A DNA stretch of 64,000 nt from Ulva prolifera (lineage: Eukaryota > Chlorophyta > Ulvophyceae > Ulvales > Ulvaceae), in contig CM041201.1 in NCBI GenBank assembly GCA_023078555.1, positions 6,765,172-6,829,171 of the forward strand, written 5' to 3'. Of the stretch, positions 9,358 through 21,018 are shown in pieces. The position numbers were made by a program, and so were the translations under genes. Within the stretch, counting starts at the first letter, position 1; each line of letters begins with the position of its first letter. The notes under the pieces were generated by a model, which saw nothing but the letters and a program-made list of their open reading frames with translations, was not told the origin of the DNA and did no database searches.

Positions 9358-11451
9358 ATGCCTGGACGTGACTCTTGTCAAGGGCAACCGACGCCATGCC
9401 ACATCCCCAGGTGCAATAAAGCTGCTTGCGCACAGCTTGGCGCGGTCTCACCTACTTCTCAACGACCACAAGAAATATTACGAATACTTCAGCGACTCAA
9501 AACTGCTACACATGGCCTGAAGCAAGCGTCACGGTCCTTGAAAGACTCAACAGAAACTGAACAGGCACAAGGGAGCGCGAGAAAAGTTCTTCAGGCGAGT
9601 GCCATGGCTTGAGTCACGCATGTGAGCAGCTACAGGCCGATGCATCACATCGCGTTTTGCAACGTGCCGCGCTTGTAATTTGGCAACACAGTTGCTGCTC
9701 TGTTGTGCAGGCAGCTGAACATCTACTTGAACCCACAGTCGTGGCAGATGTAGTTCACCAAACTCAGCAGTACGAACCAGCCGTTCATACATCATCTGAG
9801 GTACGCAGGTTTGATCAACAGCTGTGATCACATTGGCGTTGTGCTCTGTTCGTCATGAAGTATGTTGATGCAGCGAAAGCAAGTGACCTTGCAGATGGAT
9901 AGCACACCCCCACTTCCAATCCGAGGATCAGCTACAGAAATTGTAGAACATTCCGACATCGCCTTGCAGTCTCTGCAGCAAGATCACAAGCAGCTTCAGG
10001 AGGAACATGCTGCGGTACGCTTTATGCTTCAGGCTGGCTGTATGAGACGGCACACCAAAGAGGGGCGTCATGCACGAACAGTCCAGAGTTGCCAGGGCTG
10101 TACCCCCATGATCATGTCACCCAGAAGAAAACTGAGATTTGCTTGTCTGCACCGTGCAGGCCCTGGACCGCATTGTGCACCTCGAGCTTCTTGTCAAGGA
10201 ACGATGGATGTCCATGGCTCCAGGACCCATGGTGTGCATGCTCTGCTGTCTGGTACCCTGCTGTCGTTGGTCATGAGGGGCATGCTTACATTGTGCTCCG
10301 TATGCAGTCACCTGAGCCTACGGACTTGCCTGCACAGTCTGCAGTCGCTGAGAATGCAGATGCAGAATGCGAGATTGCTTCAGAAAACAGTGCACACGGA
10401 TACAAGGCCATTGCTACACAGCTTGCGAAGGAGGTATCGTAGCAGCTCAGCCAGCAATGCTTGTATGAGCGAGCCCCTTGTCCTTGCAGACCGTCAAACG
10501 GAATGCCTGCAGGTAGTGAAGCTTGCAGCTCAGTTCAAACAAGCGGATACTTTAGCCGAACAACAATCAGACCGCAAGAGATTTATTTTCTGGGCAGAGC
10601 AGCAGGTCGCTCCATTTGTCCCAATGCTGTGACAGCATCGCAATTGTGATTGCAACTCTTTCATAATAGTCCCCGCGTACCTAGCTTGGCACCACATTGG
10701 TTATTGACAGGAGCTTTGCAGTGAACGCGGCATCACATTGACTCAGCTGGAGACGTATTTCTGTAAGTTTCGACTCTGTCGGGTCTGGCCATAATCGGAT
10801 TTGATCATGTTGTACACTCATGAGCGAACTGGTCTTGATTTGAAGAAACAGAAGCAATCACACAGCACGCCACACGCCCACAAGGGATGTGCCACACCAC
10901 CCTGGGGGAAACATCACGCACGCTCTCGCCATTTTCCAATGCACACTCAGCACATTGTCATCTTGTCACTCCATGACCTGCCAGCAGTGCAAGTGCGTGC
11001 TGAGCATCAAATGCTGAAGGCTCCGCATCGCCCCCGCACTTCTTCGTCAATGTACCCAGCAAGAAACCGGCGAACCAATAGACGTCGTGTGCACAGGTCC
11101 GGTACATCCCGGCCCGTTCAATTCCCTCCATCTGCAAGATTGAGATGTGCTGCAGGATCTGGAAACAGGGTGCGGTCGCATGCTATACGCCTCACGGGGA
11201 TCCTGGAAACCCCAGACACCGCACGCGGGTGCTTCACGCCCCTAGCAGCAAGATCCGCACGCACACGTCAACACACCACGGCATTGCGCGTCTTGGCCCC
11301 CCCTGGTGCGGGCACGGCAGAGGCATGCTTCAACGGGCCGGAAGCGGCGCTCCACACTGTCGAGCAGGCTGTCCTCTCCACCAAGCGCTACCCCACCTCA
11401 CACCCCCGCACAGCCCATACCGGTGCATGCGGGTCACTGCCCATTCTGTAA
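9358..11451 (+). CDS. Unrecognised coiled-coil protein, multi-exon
   Basis: A chain of exons with matching phases runs 9711-9800, 9895-10014, 10160-10231, 10308-10433, 10513-10605, 10711-10762 and 10988-11451, each flanked by cag acceptors and gt donors such as gtacgc, gtatcg and gtaagt. An earlier exon probably ends at 9674 (EQLQADASHRVLQRAAL), and further 5' exons lie between 9358 and 9600, where two frames compete, so the start is unknown. The middle part is helical and Glu/Gln-rich (SLQQDHKQLQEEHAA, then LDRIVHLELLVKERW, then AAQFKQADTLAEQQSDRKR). The last exon is strongly basic and low in structure (RNRRTNRRRVHRS). I do not recognise the family; a structural or scaffold role is only inferred from the coiled coil. 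The stop codon overlaps TGTAA, the usual green-algal polyadenylation motif, possibly by chance. Confidence 0.55.
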
Positions 11452-13513
11452 CATCATATCAGATTTCATTACAAGCCCCCGGAAGATGCGATTCACAAAG
11501 CGATGTGACCGCATGCATCGCCGCCGCCTTCACGGCGATAGAGTGCAGGCGCTGTGTCGGTCCCAGACGGAGGCCATGGGCCATCGGACTACGGCAGGTC
11601 GATGCCTTCACGCAAGCCATCTGTCACAGCCGCCTATACAAAAAGCACACCGACAATGGGCGCCCTTTACCAAACCCCTTTGCCGCCGAGGGCAAAGAGC
11701 AACCTGACCAGTCAGTGCATTGTTGAACCACAATGAACCACATCTTCCAAGCGGGGCAGGGCCGCGCTGCTGTGATCTTACGCCCGGTCGGGGGCGGTCT
11801 CCCGCGACCATGACAGCGCGGCACCTATGTGCGTCACGCCGCATTGCCATGCCTTGCACAGGGCGACATGCACGTGCAAAACCCATTGCTTAGGTACGGC
11901 TAAGTCAGCTTTACCTCGCTTTATGTAAATGTCATCAGGATTTGTCCATGTCTGGCACATGATGGGGCAACCTAAAGCATGTACGTTATGACAGCTGTGT
12001 CACATGTTATATGCATATGTGGTATTGTTGACTTTGCGCATGCCTTGAGCACAGGAGCATCTGCTCTTGCTCAGTCGTTCTGATCGTCGCACTACAACAA
12101 CGCTGGCCAGAACTCCTCCGCATATCCATCCGTTGATGCAGGATGCTTCATGCGCTCAGCTCGTCCGGACTGCCCTCCAGTGTGAGGGGCGGACACCCAT
12201 GTGCTGCAGTTTGCAGTCTCGACGACTTGGCGCGCATTCCAAGCTGCTGGAGCAAACGTGTCGTGCGCCGCTGCCGTGTGGGCTGTTTCGTTCCTGCTAG
12301 GACCTGCAGTGGCCGTGCGTTGTTCTGGCCCGAACCCGCCCGGGTGCGGGCTGCCTGCGTCCTCCTTGTTACGGTCTTTGTGTGCGGTGTGGCGGCGCGT
12401 ATGTGTGTTGAGCCTGCAGTGAGGCTTGCACCAGCTAACTGTGTGGTGGTGCCTTGGAGTTTCATTGGGCGCCACTTCTGCGCCCATCTCGCGGTCCTGA
12501 TCAAGATGCTGGCGCGGCCGATCGGGCCTTGCTTGATATTCCATGTTTGTTTGATCAGCGCCCCTCTGCTCGATGAGGCCAACTCCTCTGGGGCAAGACA
12601 TAATGCCCGGTTTGCTGTTGTTCTCCATTTAGGACCTTGGATGTAGCTATCTCGTTCTTGATGCATGATGAACGACCAGGTGTTCTTCCAGTTAGACTGT
12701 GCACGGAATTCTTCAAGCGCGGTTGGTACCTTTGGTCTCCGACAGTGATCACATGCAAACCGCTCAACGTAAATGCAATGAGACCAAGGCGGCAATTGTA
12801 CATGTCGCCCTGAGTATCTCATGAGACACCCGTGCTCACACGCCACGTCATGCTAGGAAGAAGCCAGAACATGCAGCTGTAGCTGATCGATGCTGTATGC
12901 AGTGGCAAGCTTGGCAATCATGGCAATGCGAAGTTGGTTTCCCCGTCTCACAGACAATTGTTCTCAAGAAGGTAAACAGCGGCATCTTGGCTTCGGTCAG
13001 GAAAACGAAGATAAGGACGATAAAAAAGACGACATCGACAATGCCTGTGTCAATTGAACCATCCGCCTTCTGATGAATTTGAGGTTGACTTCGCGATTGC
13101 ATCCAAAAAGATTGTGATCACAGTGCCTTGCAAAACATAATGCAACATTGACCATCCACGAGTTTGGCTCACACATGTTTGTTGTATCTATTTCACACTG
13201 ACGCGTACAAAGCGTACACCGTATCAGCTGCCTACACGCAGGGCTGGCTCGTTGCCCCGGACAGTTTCATGCCGATCTACAGATGTCCCAAGCGCTCTCG
13301 AAAAGCTCTGGAAAGCGAGCCAGGCCTGCGTGTGAGATTCTCACATTCCCGTGAACGTGCATGAGCGCGGAGTCGGCACTGCCGACAACCCATGCCGGGC
13401 GCCCCGGTGCACCCGCACACAGACCGGGAACGACGTGTGACGGTTGTCAGCGCCGACCTCTGCAGCAAGTTCACTTCCAACCTGAGTACGTGGGTGCGCG
13501 GGTGCGTGAATGT

Positions 13514-13550
13514 GTTACAAGGGCACAGGCGAGGAGGCAGGTAGCACCGC
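13514..13550 (+). repeat. Dispersed motif copy (TTACAAGG...GGTAGCACC)
   Basis: GTTACAAGGGCACAGGC, then GCAGGTAGCACCGC. Related copies are at 13776-13802 (diverged), 13901-13939, 19671-19706 and 39100-39132, all in the same orientation. Confidence 0.6.
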
Positions 13551-13900
13551 GTGCATAAAGAGGACAGGAGCATCGCACACGCAAGGCACACACCGCCGTC
13601 GGCCCTCATGATTTCCATAATCTATCGTCACCATATTATAGATGCTGCTGCCCATAATACCACTCACGATCTTCAGCGCCTCTGCACATCCACACCCCGG
13701 TGTGTTGAATTTGAGTATACAGGGAATTGATTACCCTTATCTTGATCACTCGAGCTGTTCGTCGTCTCTGTGTGCGTTACAAGGGTAATCGCGGTGCCAC
13801 CTGCTTTTCCAACGATCACGTGTACTTGCTGAACACATGCAAATGCACTCACCCCCGCACTGCGGCACCGTCCCCGGGCCGGCAAACTCCACCGCATGTG

Positions 13901-13939
13901 GGTTACAAGGACAAAGCCGGAGGGGCCGGTAGCACTGCC
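13901..13939 (+). repeat. Dispersed motif copy followed by C/A-rich tract
   Basis: GGTTACAAGGACAAAGCC, then CCGGTAGCACTGCC. It is followed directly by A/C-rich, G-poor sequence, as is the copy at 19671. Confidence 0.6.
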
Positions 13940-15753
13940 AGGACAACGACGAAGCACAAGAACAGCCCAAAGGACGCGCGTCAAGAGAACGGCAGCCACC
14001 TCGAATCCGCCTGAACATAGGGCCAAGTCACAGAAAGCACCCGCGCACAGCACCCCGCCTCAGCCCGACAGGAACCCACTGAACACGCACCCACACACCC
14101 CCCCACCACACCCACGTACCCGTCCCCGCTCAACCCCCCAACACACGCACCCCCACGCATGCAATACGACCCCGCCGCCCGCGCGGCTGGCCGGCCCAAG
14201 GTGGCAGCCCGGCCGGCGCCGGCCCAATGCGCAAGCTGCCGGGGGCCCCCCAGCCCCCGGACCCCAACCCAATCCTCCTACTGCATCCGCCCCCCACTGC
14301 ACTCCTGTACCAGAATAGATCAGCCCCGAGCGGCGGAGCAACACGGCAGCGCCGTCATCCGCCGACCCGCTCAGGACAGAGCGCGGCCAAGGCCCAGCAC
14401 CCACGGCATGTGTCCGCGCGCCGGGTCACACGCAAGAGGCGGCAACAAAGAGCGCGAGCCGCAGGCCACTGCATGTGTGGCCCGAGCGGCCAGGCACTGA
14501 CACACATCATCACCCAACCATCGCAGTGGTGGGGGCCCCGGGCTCCCAGACCCCAGCTTCTGTACCTACATCCCCCCATATGCCCACCACGGGACTCGCC
14601 CCTGAGCGGCATGCAACACACCGATGCCCCACGCTACGCAGCACGCCCAGTTCACCGCCAGCACCGTGGCACACACGACGTCCAGGCCATGCCACAAGCA
14701 GGTGATCCCGGCGAAGAACGAAGCAAGCACCTGTAACGACGTCTACCGGGAAGAGCCGCAGATCAGAACAGCCAAGGCCTCCAGGAGGGCGAGCAAAGCA
14801 GCGCGGCGACTCTGTGCAGGCCAGGTGGACAGTGAGCGCCGAGAGGTCGTCGCATGGGATCGCATGTCCTGGGCGTGTGACGTGCCATCTGCATGCGGGG
14901 CCGCGGCGAACACCTGGCTGGCCACCGCATGGTGGAAAGATCTTGCATGGAGTTGTGAGTGTGTGCGTGAAGTGCGTGCGGGGCGCGGGGTTGCCTGCAT
15001 GGGAATGGTGTTGAGTGGCTTCGGAGCCATGAACTTGTTGTGCTTTGGGTGACGGCTGTGGTGTGGCTTGATTGTGCTGTGTCTCAGTGCCAGTCCTGCA
15101 GTGCTATTGGCCTTCCGGACTTCAACCTCCACACGCCCCCTACGCTGAAAAGTGTGCACAGCCCACGCTGCAGTGCTGGTCTCGTGACATCATCGACGTT
15201 TCGTTAACAAACGTCGACCTTGTGGATACGATGCATAGAACACTTCTGTTTAAAGGCTCATTGACCTATTCCGTATACTCGAGCTTCATGAAACTGTTTG
15301 ATCTACTCTATGACTGAACGTTGCAGCTGCAGCGCGCGGTTACCGTTTGGTGCCGTGTTCGGTGAAGCCCATGTACACACGTGGACCAGCGGACCTCGAG
15401 GCCGAGTATTCACGATCCCGTCAAGTCGCCGTAACCCCGCAAAGCTTTCGCTAAATCTGGCTCGTGTGGGAGCAGTAACGGGCTTCAAGTACAGCTTCAC
15501 TGAGTGTGCATTACCCACATACATCCACACACACGGGCGTGTGCAGCAATTACGCGCGTGTTCCCAGTGATTGAACAATCGCTGACAGTTGAAACATCGC
15601 AATCAAAGCAGGCCCAGGTATTCCACTTCATACTATTGCAGCTATGTGCTGACCGCGATGTTTGGTCGATCTCGTACTGTGTCATTTTGTGCTGTTGTCA
15701 AGTTGGTCTCTCGGATGCGCCCACGTTGGGCCAATTGTCGGGGTGACCTTGCA

Positions 15754-18700
15754 ATGCCGGACAACGGCACCGGGGGAATGGATAACAATTTCAACCTCGG
15801 TAGCATTAGTCAGGTCCATAGGGATGATCTGGCAAAAGCTTTCTCTGTGCCTGGCTTTTCCGCGTCAGGCTTGCTGGTGACGGGCCAGCCGCGGCACTGC
15901 GCTTGTCTAGCTTCTTCGTGCACACGAGGTCGTACCACCAGCTCAGCTTGGATCACCGAAACGATCGATTTGCTCTGTAATCGCATGTATGCAGCTGTTG
16001 CATTGTGTGAGTCGTGGCTCTGAAGGCCTGGGTATCTGCGCAAGTGAATGCTTACTCGATGATTAATTGGCCAAGCGACAGCGCGCGCTGCAGCCTGACG
16101 TCTCCATGCACAGGCTGATCCGTACTCAGCGCAAGCCTCTGCCGATAGATCGCGCCTGCATGAATTTCTTGAAGGCTTTGGAACCTTTGCTGTATCTCGA
16201 CGAGATACATTGAGTCTGCCGACAAGAACTGTGCATACCTGGCACGTGCTGACTACATGTGCGATCGGCACTGCAACTGCACGCAAATTTTTCGTAGACC
16301 CCTCTTGTGCAACTGGAGTCTGGCAGTCAATCCGCAATTAGCTCTGAAGTTTGAGCATGTTGTCTGACATGCGTTCGGAGCCTCTGCAGAGCGATGGCGA
16401 GTTCAAATTCGGCCGTGCTACAGCTGGTGCAGATCAAGCCAGCAGTAATTGCACGCGGCAGCTGCGGCTCATCAAGTCACTGGCTCCCTTGAAGACTACA
16501 TTGTCGCAACTCCGATCTTCATGCCGTGACTCGTCGTGTTCTGGAAGAAGCACCGAGTGACGACTGTCCCATTTATTGGGTTCCACGCGCTGCATGCACT
16601 CCGCGGCAATGCGCAAGGGCAATGGTTGTGAACCCGCATCAGAATCCAACACCGAGTATGAGACAATCAACAGCCTGGTTGAAGCATTGTCATCAGTATC
16701 AGGCAGCTTGTCAAGTTCCCTCCAATCATCCGGCAGCTCGAGTGCCAGCGTGGCGTCGCTGTCACTCAACTTCACTGCACCCGTGCCAGATGCCCGCCCG
16801 TCGCAGCGGACGACAGCATCAGCAAGAAAGTCCAGCACGACCGCAACGCGCCGAGACACCCGATCTTCCCCCTGCACACCCGAGCCAACTGTAGCTGGGG
16901 CTCAGAACAGTCAAGTGTGGCAGGTCGCCACTGGGCAACCCCACAACAGCCGTCTTCGTAGGACACCGGCTGCGAGTCACCATGGCCGCATGCCCGCGGC
17001 CCCTGCCCGCTTCTCCGCATGTACCAGCACCTCACAGCCTCTGCCTCTCCCCCACTGGCAAGGACATAAGCAGCAGCTGCACATGGCAGTCCCAGGGAAC
17101 AGGGGCGGGGTCGCAGTTGCGGCGTCGGCATCAGCGTACAGCCCTCCCCTGCCGTGTGGTCCGCAGGCGGTACCTAGACTGCGTCACCTGACAGCAATCA
17201 GGACCGCTCACGCTCACACCAGTGGCCTCTCAATGGCCCAACTGAATGAGCTGGCAGAGATCATGGACGAGATCATCAGACGTATGGCTCCACCCAGGCT
17301 TGGTGCTGCGAACGAGCTAAATACAGGTGAGCCGAGTACCCTCACATGCGCAAGCCCATTGCCACTGTATAGCAGTTACGTGAATCAGGAGCTGGCAGTG
17401 CGAAATCTGCCTGCCTTCCGGAACAGCATGAACATGAATGATTCAGGACGTGCAGTAGTTGTGTTGCGTTGGGTGTTTTGCATGGCAGAGTCCCCTGCTG
17501 TTCAGACGCCCTGCGATTTTGTTCTCAGGCTCTCAGATCTTGTACTCTGTATAACTTTTTGCTACTTGGCCAGTGCAGGCAACATGGTCGGCAGCACCTT
17601 GCTGCCTGCCTCTCCCCCAGCGCCATCTGTATCACTGACGCACTCCTCCTGCACCCAGCCGCTGCCAGGTCGGCACGCTGCACCGCGCATCTTGAACATA
17701 GCAGGCTCTGCAATGCCTGCGTGATCACGCTTTGTGTGATTGCAGGGGCGGGCAGCAGCGCGCCTTTGACGCACGCCGTGCCATCACAAGCAGAACCTCA
17801 AGACCTCTCAAGCCTCCTGCTTGAGGCAGAGCAGGTGATGGTGGCCTTGAGGCAGCTCCCAAATGCTGGCGGCAACAGCGCCTCCGGAGCGCTGGGTGCG
17901 CCAGTGCGCTCTATGCTTCACAAGGTCCAATCGTGGGTTGAGCACAGCCAGCTCAGTTCGCTTAACACCTCCTCCACGTCCCAGGCGCCACTCTCGCCGC
18001 TGAGTCACCGGTCTCAGACTGCTTCCCCACGGCACACGCTGTCCAGGTCCCCAACCCCACTGTCCCCACTGAGTCACCGGTCCCTGACTGTACCATCAGG
18101 TCATGCACTCTCCACATCAGACTCGGACATGCTTGACTTCATTCCGGCGCTAGCTCTGCCGATGCAGTCCGAAGGTCTGCCATCAAGCATCAGTCGTGTG
18201 GCTGAGGCACTCGCTCTGTGCGCCCCCCCGCAGCCTGCAGCTTCAGCCTCGACCAACCGTGAAGCTCCCACGGACGCCACCCGTTTTCTGCCTAGCAGCC
18301 ACAGAAGCGCCACAGAGGTCCCAGCTTCCACGCTGGCCAGCAGGCGTTCGTACGCAACCAAGCCAGGGTCATCCACTGACACACTGCCCGGACCCCCGGC
18401 CACGCCATTCAGCGCTGCGTCGGACTCTGATGCCGTAGGCCCCAGCACACCGTCCAACTCCTTCGCACCGGGCTCAGGTGGAACTCGTCCCCCCTCCCTG
18501 CCTGCCACGGTGCGCCGCCATGTCGATCAGCCCACCGCAGACAAGCATGTGAATGCGTGTGTGGTGTCAGTGCTGCATCCACCGTCCTCTTTACCTCACG
18601 CGTTGCGCTGGGCATTGAAATTTACAGGAGTCCTGACAGTGTGGGTCCATTTCGTGCAGAAAAACCGTGCAATTCTGCCAGTGAAAGAGGGTGCGGGCAG

Positions 18701-19139
18701 CGACGCGCCCGTCAGTACAACCCTTGACTCTCATGACATTCTGTCAGCCATCACCACGGCATGGTCCGAGCTGCCACGCTCACAAGCAAGAACAGGTACG
18801 GCCTACACAGGGTGATGCGTGTGTATTGCACCTGTGCACTTGGTTGTTATTCTCCTGTGACGTTTGTGAACAGCTACATATGTGAGCAGTGGTGAATTGC
18901 ATTCTGCGAATGTAGGTCCCAGAGGCAAGGCCGAAAGCAAGGGGCAGCTCAACACCAGCTGTGCTCAACCCACACGAGCCTGGTGGAGCAGGCCATTTCA
19001 TTTGTGCTTTGGGAGCAGCACTGGCTGCTGGGCCAGGGCGCAGCACTGTGGAGGCATGCCGCAGCAGACACGCCGCAAATTAACAGCTGCAAAAAGGTAT
19101 AAAGAGGATCATATTACTGTTGGCTGCTCCTGTCTGTGA
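15754..19139 (+). CDS. Unrecognised Ser/Pro/Thr-rich protein, multi-exon
   Basis: A plausible first exon is 15754-15813 (MPDNGTGGMDNNFNLGSISQ then gtccat). The second begins at 16390 (SDGEFKFGRATAGADQ). Better supported exons follow: one ending at 17326 that is open from about 16576, then 17746-18548 and 18660-18795, with phases that match. The junction between the second exon and the 16576 frame is unresolved, as is the last exon (18910-19139), where two frames fit. Visible features are a serine-rich N-terminal region (SSLQSSGSSSASVASL), a short helix AQLNELAEIMDEIIRRM, a helical stretch SSLLLEAEQVMVALRQ, and a repeated LSPLSHRS motif that looks phosphorylation-prone. I recognise no catalytic domain. 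The next gene downstream is in the same orientation. Coding nature is likely but the function is unknown. Confidence 0.5.
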
Positions 19140-19325
19140 ATAAGCAATGTTGGTCCGTGAATAAATCGGTCGTATTGGGCCCATCCTGTGTGGATTGGGT
19201 TCAGGTCCCCGCGAGACTCCCGTGTAGTGGTGACCAAGGGCCGTAGGCTGCCTGCGGCTCGGGGGTCCTCTCGCCTTTCCGAATTATGGCCTTTCCGAAG
19301 ATGATGCTGATGATGCTACCCTTTT
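19140..19325 (+). repeat. Possible SINE/LINE 3' tail with GAT-type repeat end
   Basis: A block with GGTTCAGGTCCCC (resembling a tRNA B box), CGGGGGTCCTCTCGCC and a doubled GGCCTTTCCGAA-like unit ends in GATGATGCTGATGATG. Short trinucleotide tails of this kind are typical of RTE-like LINEs and their SINEs. No A box or coding part could be fixed. Confidence 0.35.
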
Positions 19326-19670
19326 GAGTTAATACACTTGTGCACCCGTTGGCCCTGGCACAACTGTAGCTACTTCCATGGTGGCTACCTTTTGAGCTGT
19401 GATGCTTTTTTTTGTCTGTCTGCTCTCTTTAGGGCACCATACTCTGTTGCGCCTATTCATTTACTCTGTTTTAGTCCCTGGCTTCAAAGAGCTTTCTTTG
19501 CTTCTCATAGCTGTGTCTCTCGGTCCACAAAGCACATTATCTCAAGATAAAGTCGAGATATTGAGCTCAACACAAGCGTGCTGCTGACGATGATGTATAG
19601 CACGGGGTCCGGCAACAGATGTCTCTGGACAGCCCCATGATGATGTGTCGATGACCTGTTTGATATTGTC

Positions 19671-19706
19671 TTACAAGGACAAAGCAAGCAAGGCAGGTAG
19701 CACCGC
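19671..19706 (+). repeat. Dispersed motif copy followed by C/A-rich tract
   Basis: TTACAAGGACAAAGCAAGC, then CAGGTAGCACCGC. Closely similar to the copies at 13514 and 13901. The following 170 bases are again C/A-rich and G-poor on the plus strand. Confidence 0.6.
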
Positions 19707-21018
19707 GAGCAGCAACCAGGGGAACCGCACACCACGCAACAAGCCACACGCAGCACACACCAACACACCCACGCACCACTAGCACCCGCGCCGGCCACAG
19801 CCACACACCCACAAACACTCACAAGCATCACACCCAAGACCCACAAGCACATGTACGCCCACCCGCACCCCGCCCACCAGCCAGGCGTTTGATCGTGTGA
19901 CAATGGCGTTGGTCAGTCTGTCTCACATGTTCAGATTGATTGCTATGTCTAGAAAGCACATGGTCACCGACGGTGCCAACGCCTGCACAATCGCTGAATA
20001 ACTGTGCACTATGTCTCAGATCTGATGACAAAGAGGTGTCAAGCGGCATGGTTTTCCCTTGCCGTCGCCTTTACGTACGTCCTGGTCACAACAGCACTGC
20101 TGCATATGCGGCTAATAGCATATTGATGAAAGTGTGAGTACACAGATGTCAGCTTCCTTTTCGTCACGCACAACTATTTTGTGCACTGGGGAGTCACTGA
20201 GGCACTCGTGGTGTCATGCCTGGATGCGTGTCATGATCATGCATGCGTGTCTTCACCACATGATGCTCTGCACAATAGACTGGATCTCATGCATGTACTG
20301 TGCGCACAGTGTGCACATGTGCATGGGGAAGGCCATTCAGCAGCAACCTGAAATTTGATCAGCTGCCACAGGTATTGAGGAGGTCTGTTCGTCGGGAGCC
20401 GTGTCTCCTACTGGGAGATATCTGCCGTGCCTGGCAACTGATATAGTTTCTCAGGTGATGGTTAGTCATCAGAACATGAAACTTGCATGTACAGAAATTA
20501 CCCAGTGCTGTCGAATCCTGGCAGGACTGCGTTGAGCTGCAAAAGTCAGGAGTCAACGCGAATCGCGATCATGATGTGGTCATGCTATGGACTGTGCTCT
20601 GTGTTTCCCTCTGTGATACAATATGCACCAATTCTGCTAATTGATCATGCGCTTCATTTCCTGCGCGCAGGACCGCAGGACCATCGTTCAGCAACTCAAC
20701 TGAGACTTGATGCCTTCAGCCGTTAGCATCTCGTCTCACAGCCTAATTCAGAACACCACCATGCGCACCAGTGAAATCTGCAGCATCAACTCTACGACGC
20801 AGGCATGGCCACAGGGGGTATCAACGTCCGCTTGATGCTTCACGATGGCATTCAACAGCTTGCAGACTTTCTGAGAATTCCTGAGAATCTTGGAACTATT
20901 GAAACATCGCGATGACCACAGCTGTCGAGAGAGTACATAGCGTGGATGTCACCATGCGTCCGCAAGCTGCTCGTCGATCAGGAGCAAAGTTGCCAGCGCC
21001 AGGCAAGCACCCGCTGCA

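Larger units (their letters stand above)
11452..15753. other. Gene-poor, GC- and CA-rich interval
   Basis: Many long frames are open here only because stop codons are scarce in GC-rich DNA; several overlap on both strands and none shows a domain. Notable contents are three copies of a short TTACAAGG...GTAGCAC motif (about 13514, 13776 and 13901) and a C/A-rich, G-poor plus strand at about 13985-14300. A stretch around 12150-12850 is open on both strands. I cannot support a gene. Confidence 0.5.
19140..21018. other. Intergenic DNA with repeat-like segments
   Basis: Holds a possible retroelement 3' tail (19140-19325), one copy of the dispersed motif (19671-19706) and an adjoining C/A-rich tract (about 19710-19880). 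The rest shows no exon-like stretch except the pirin 5' leader near 20930-21018. Confidence 0.5.

Noticed and set aside
9420..9600. UGA read as a sense codon in a frame containing LLLNDHKKYYEYFSDS and EKFFRRVPWLES
   Set aside because: Other genes here use UGA as a stop (for example the Nudix and USP-like genes) and an organellar RF2 is present. Competing frames and unresolved introns explain the pattern better.
12143..12846. Long frames open on both strands
   Set aside because: Neither strand shows a domain or splice structure. Simultaneous openness suggests GC-biased, stop-poor DNA.
14000..15160. Several 100-170-codon frames in the CA/GC-rich interval
   Set aside because: Proline/histidine-rich translations simply reflect C/A-rich base composition, with overlapping frames on both strands.
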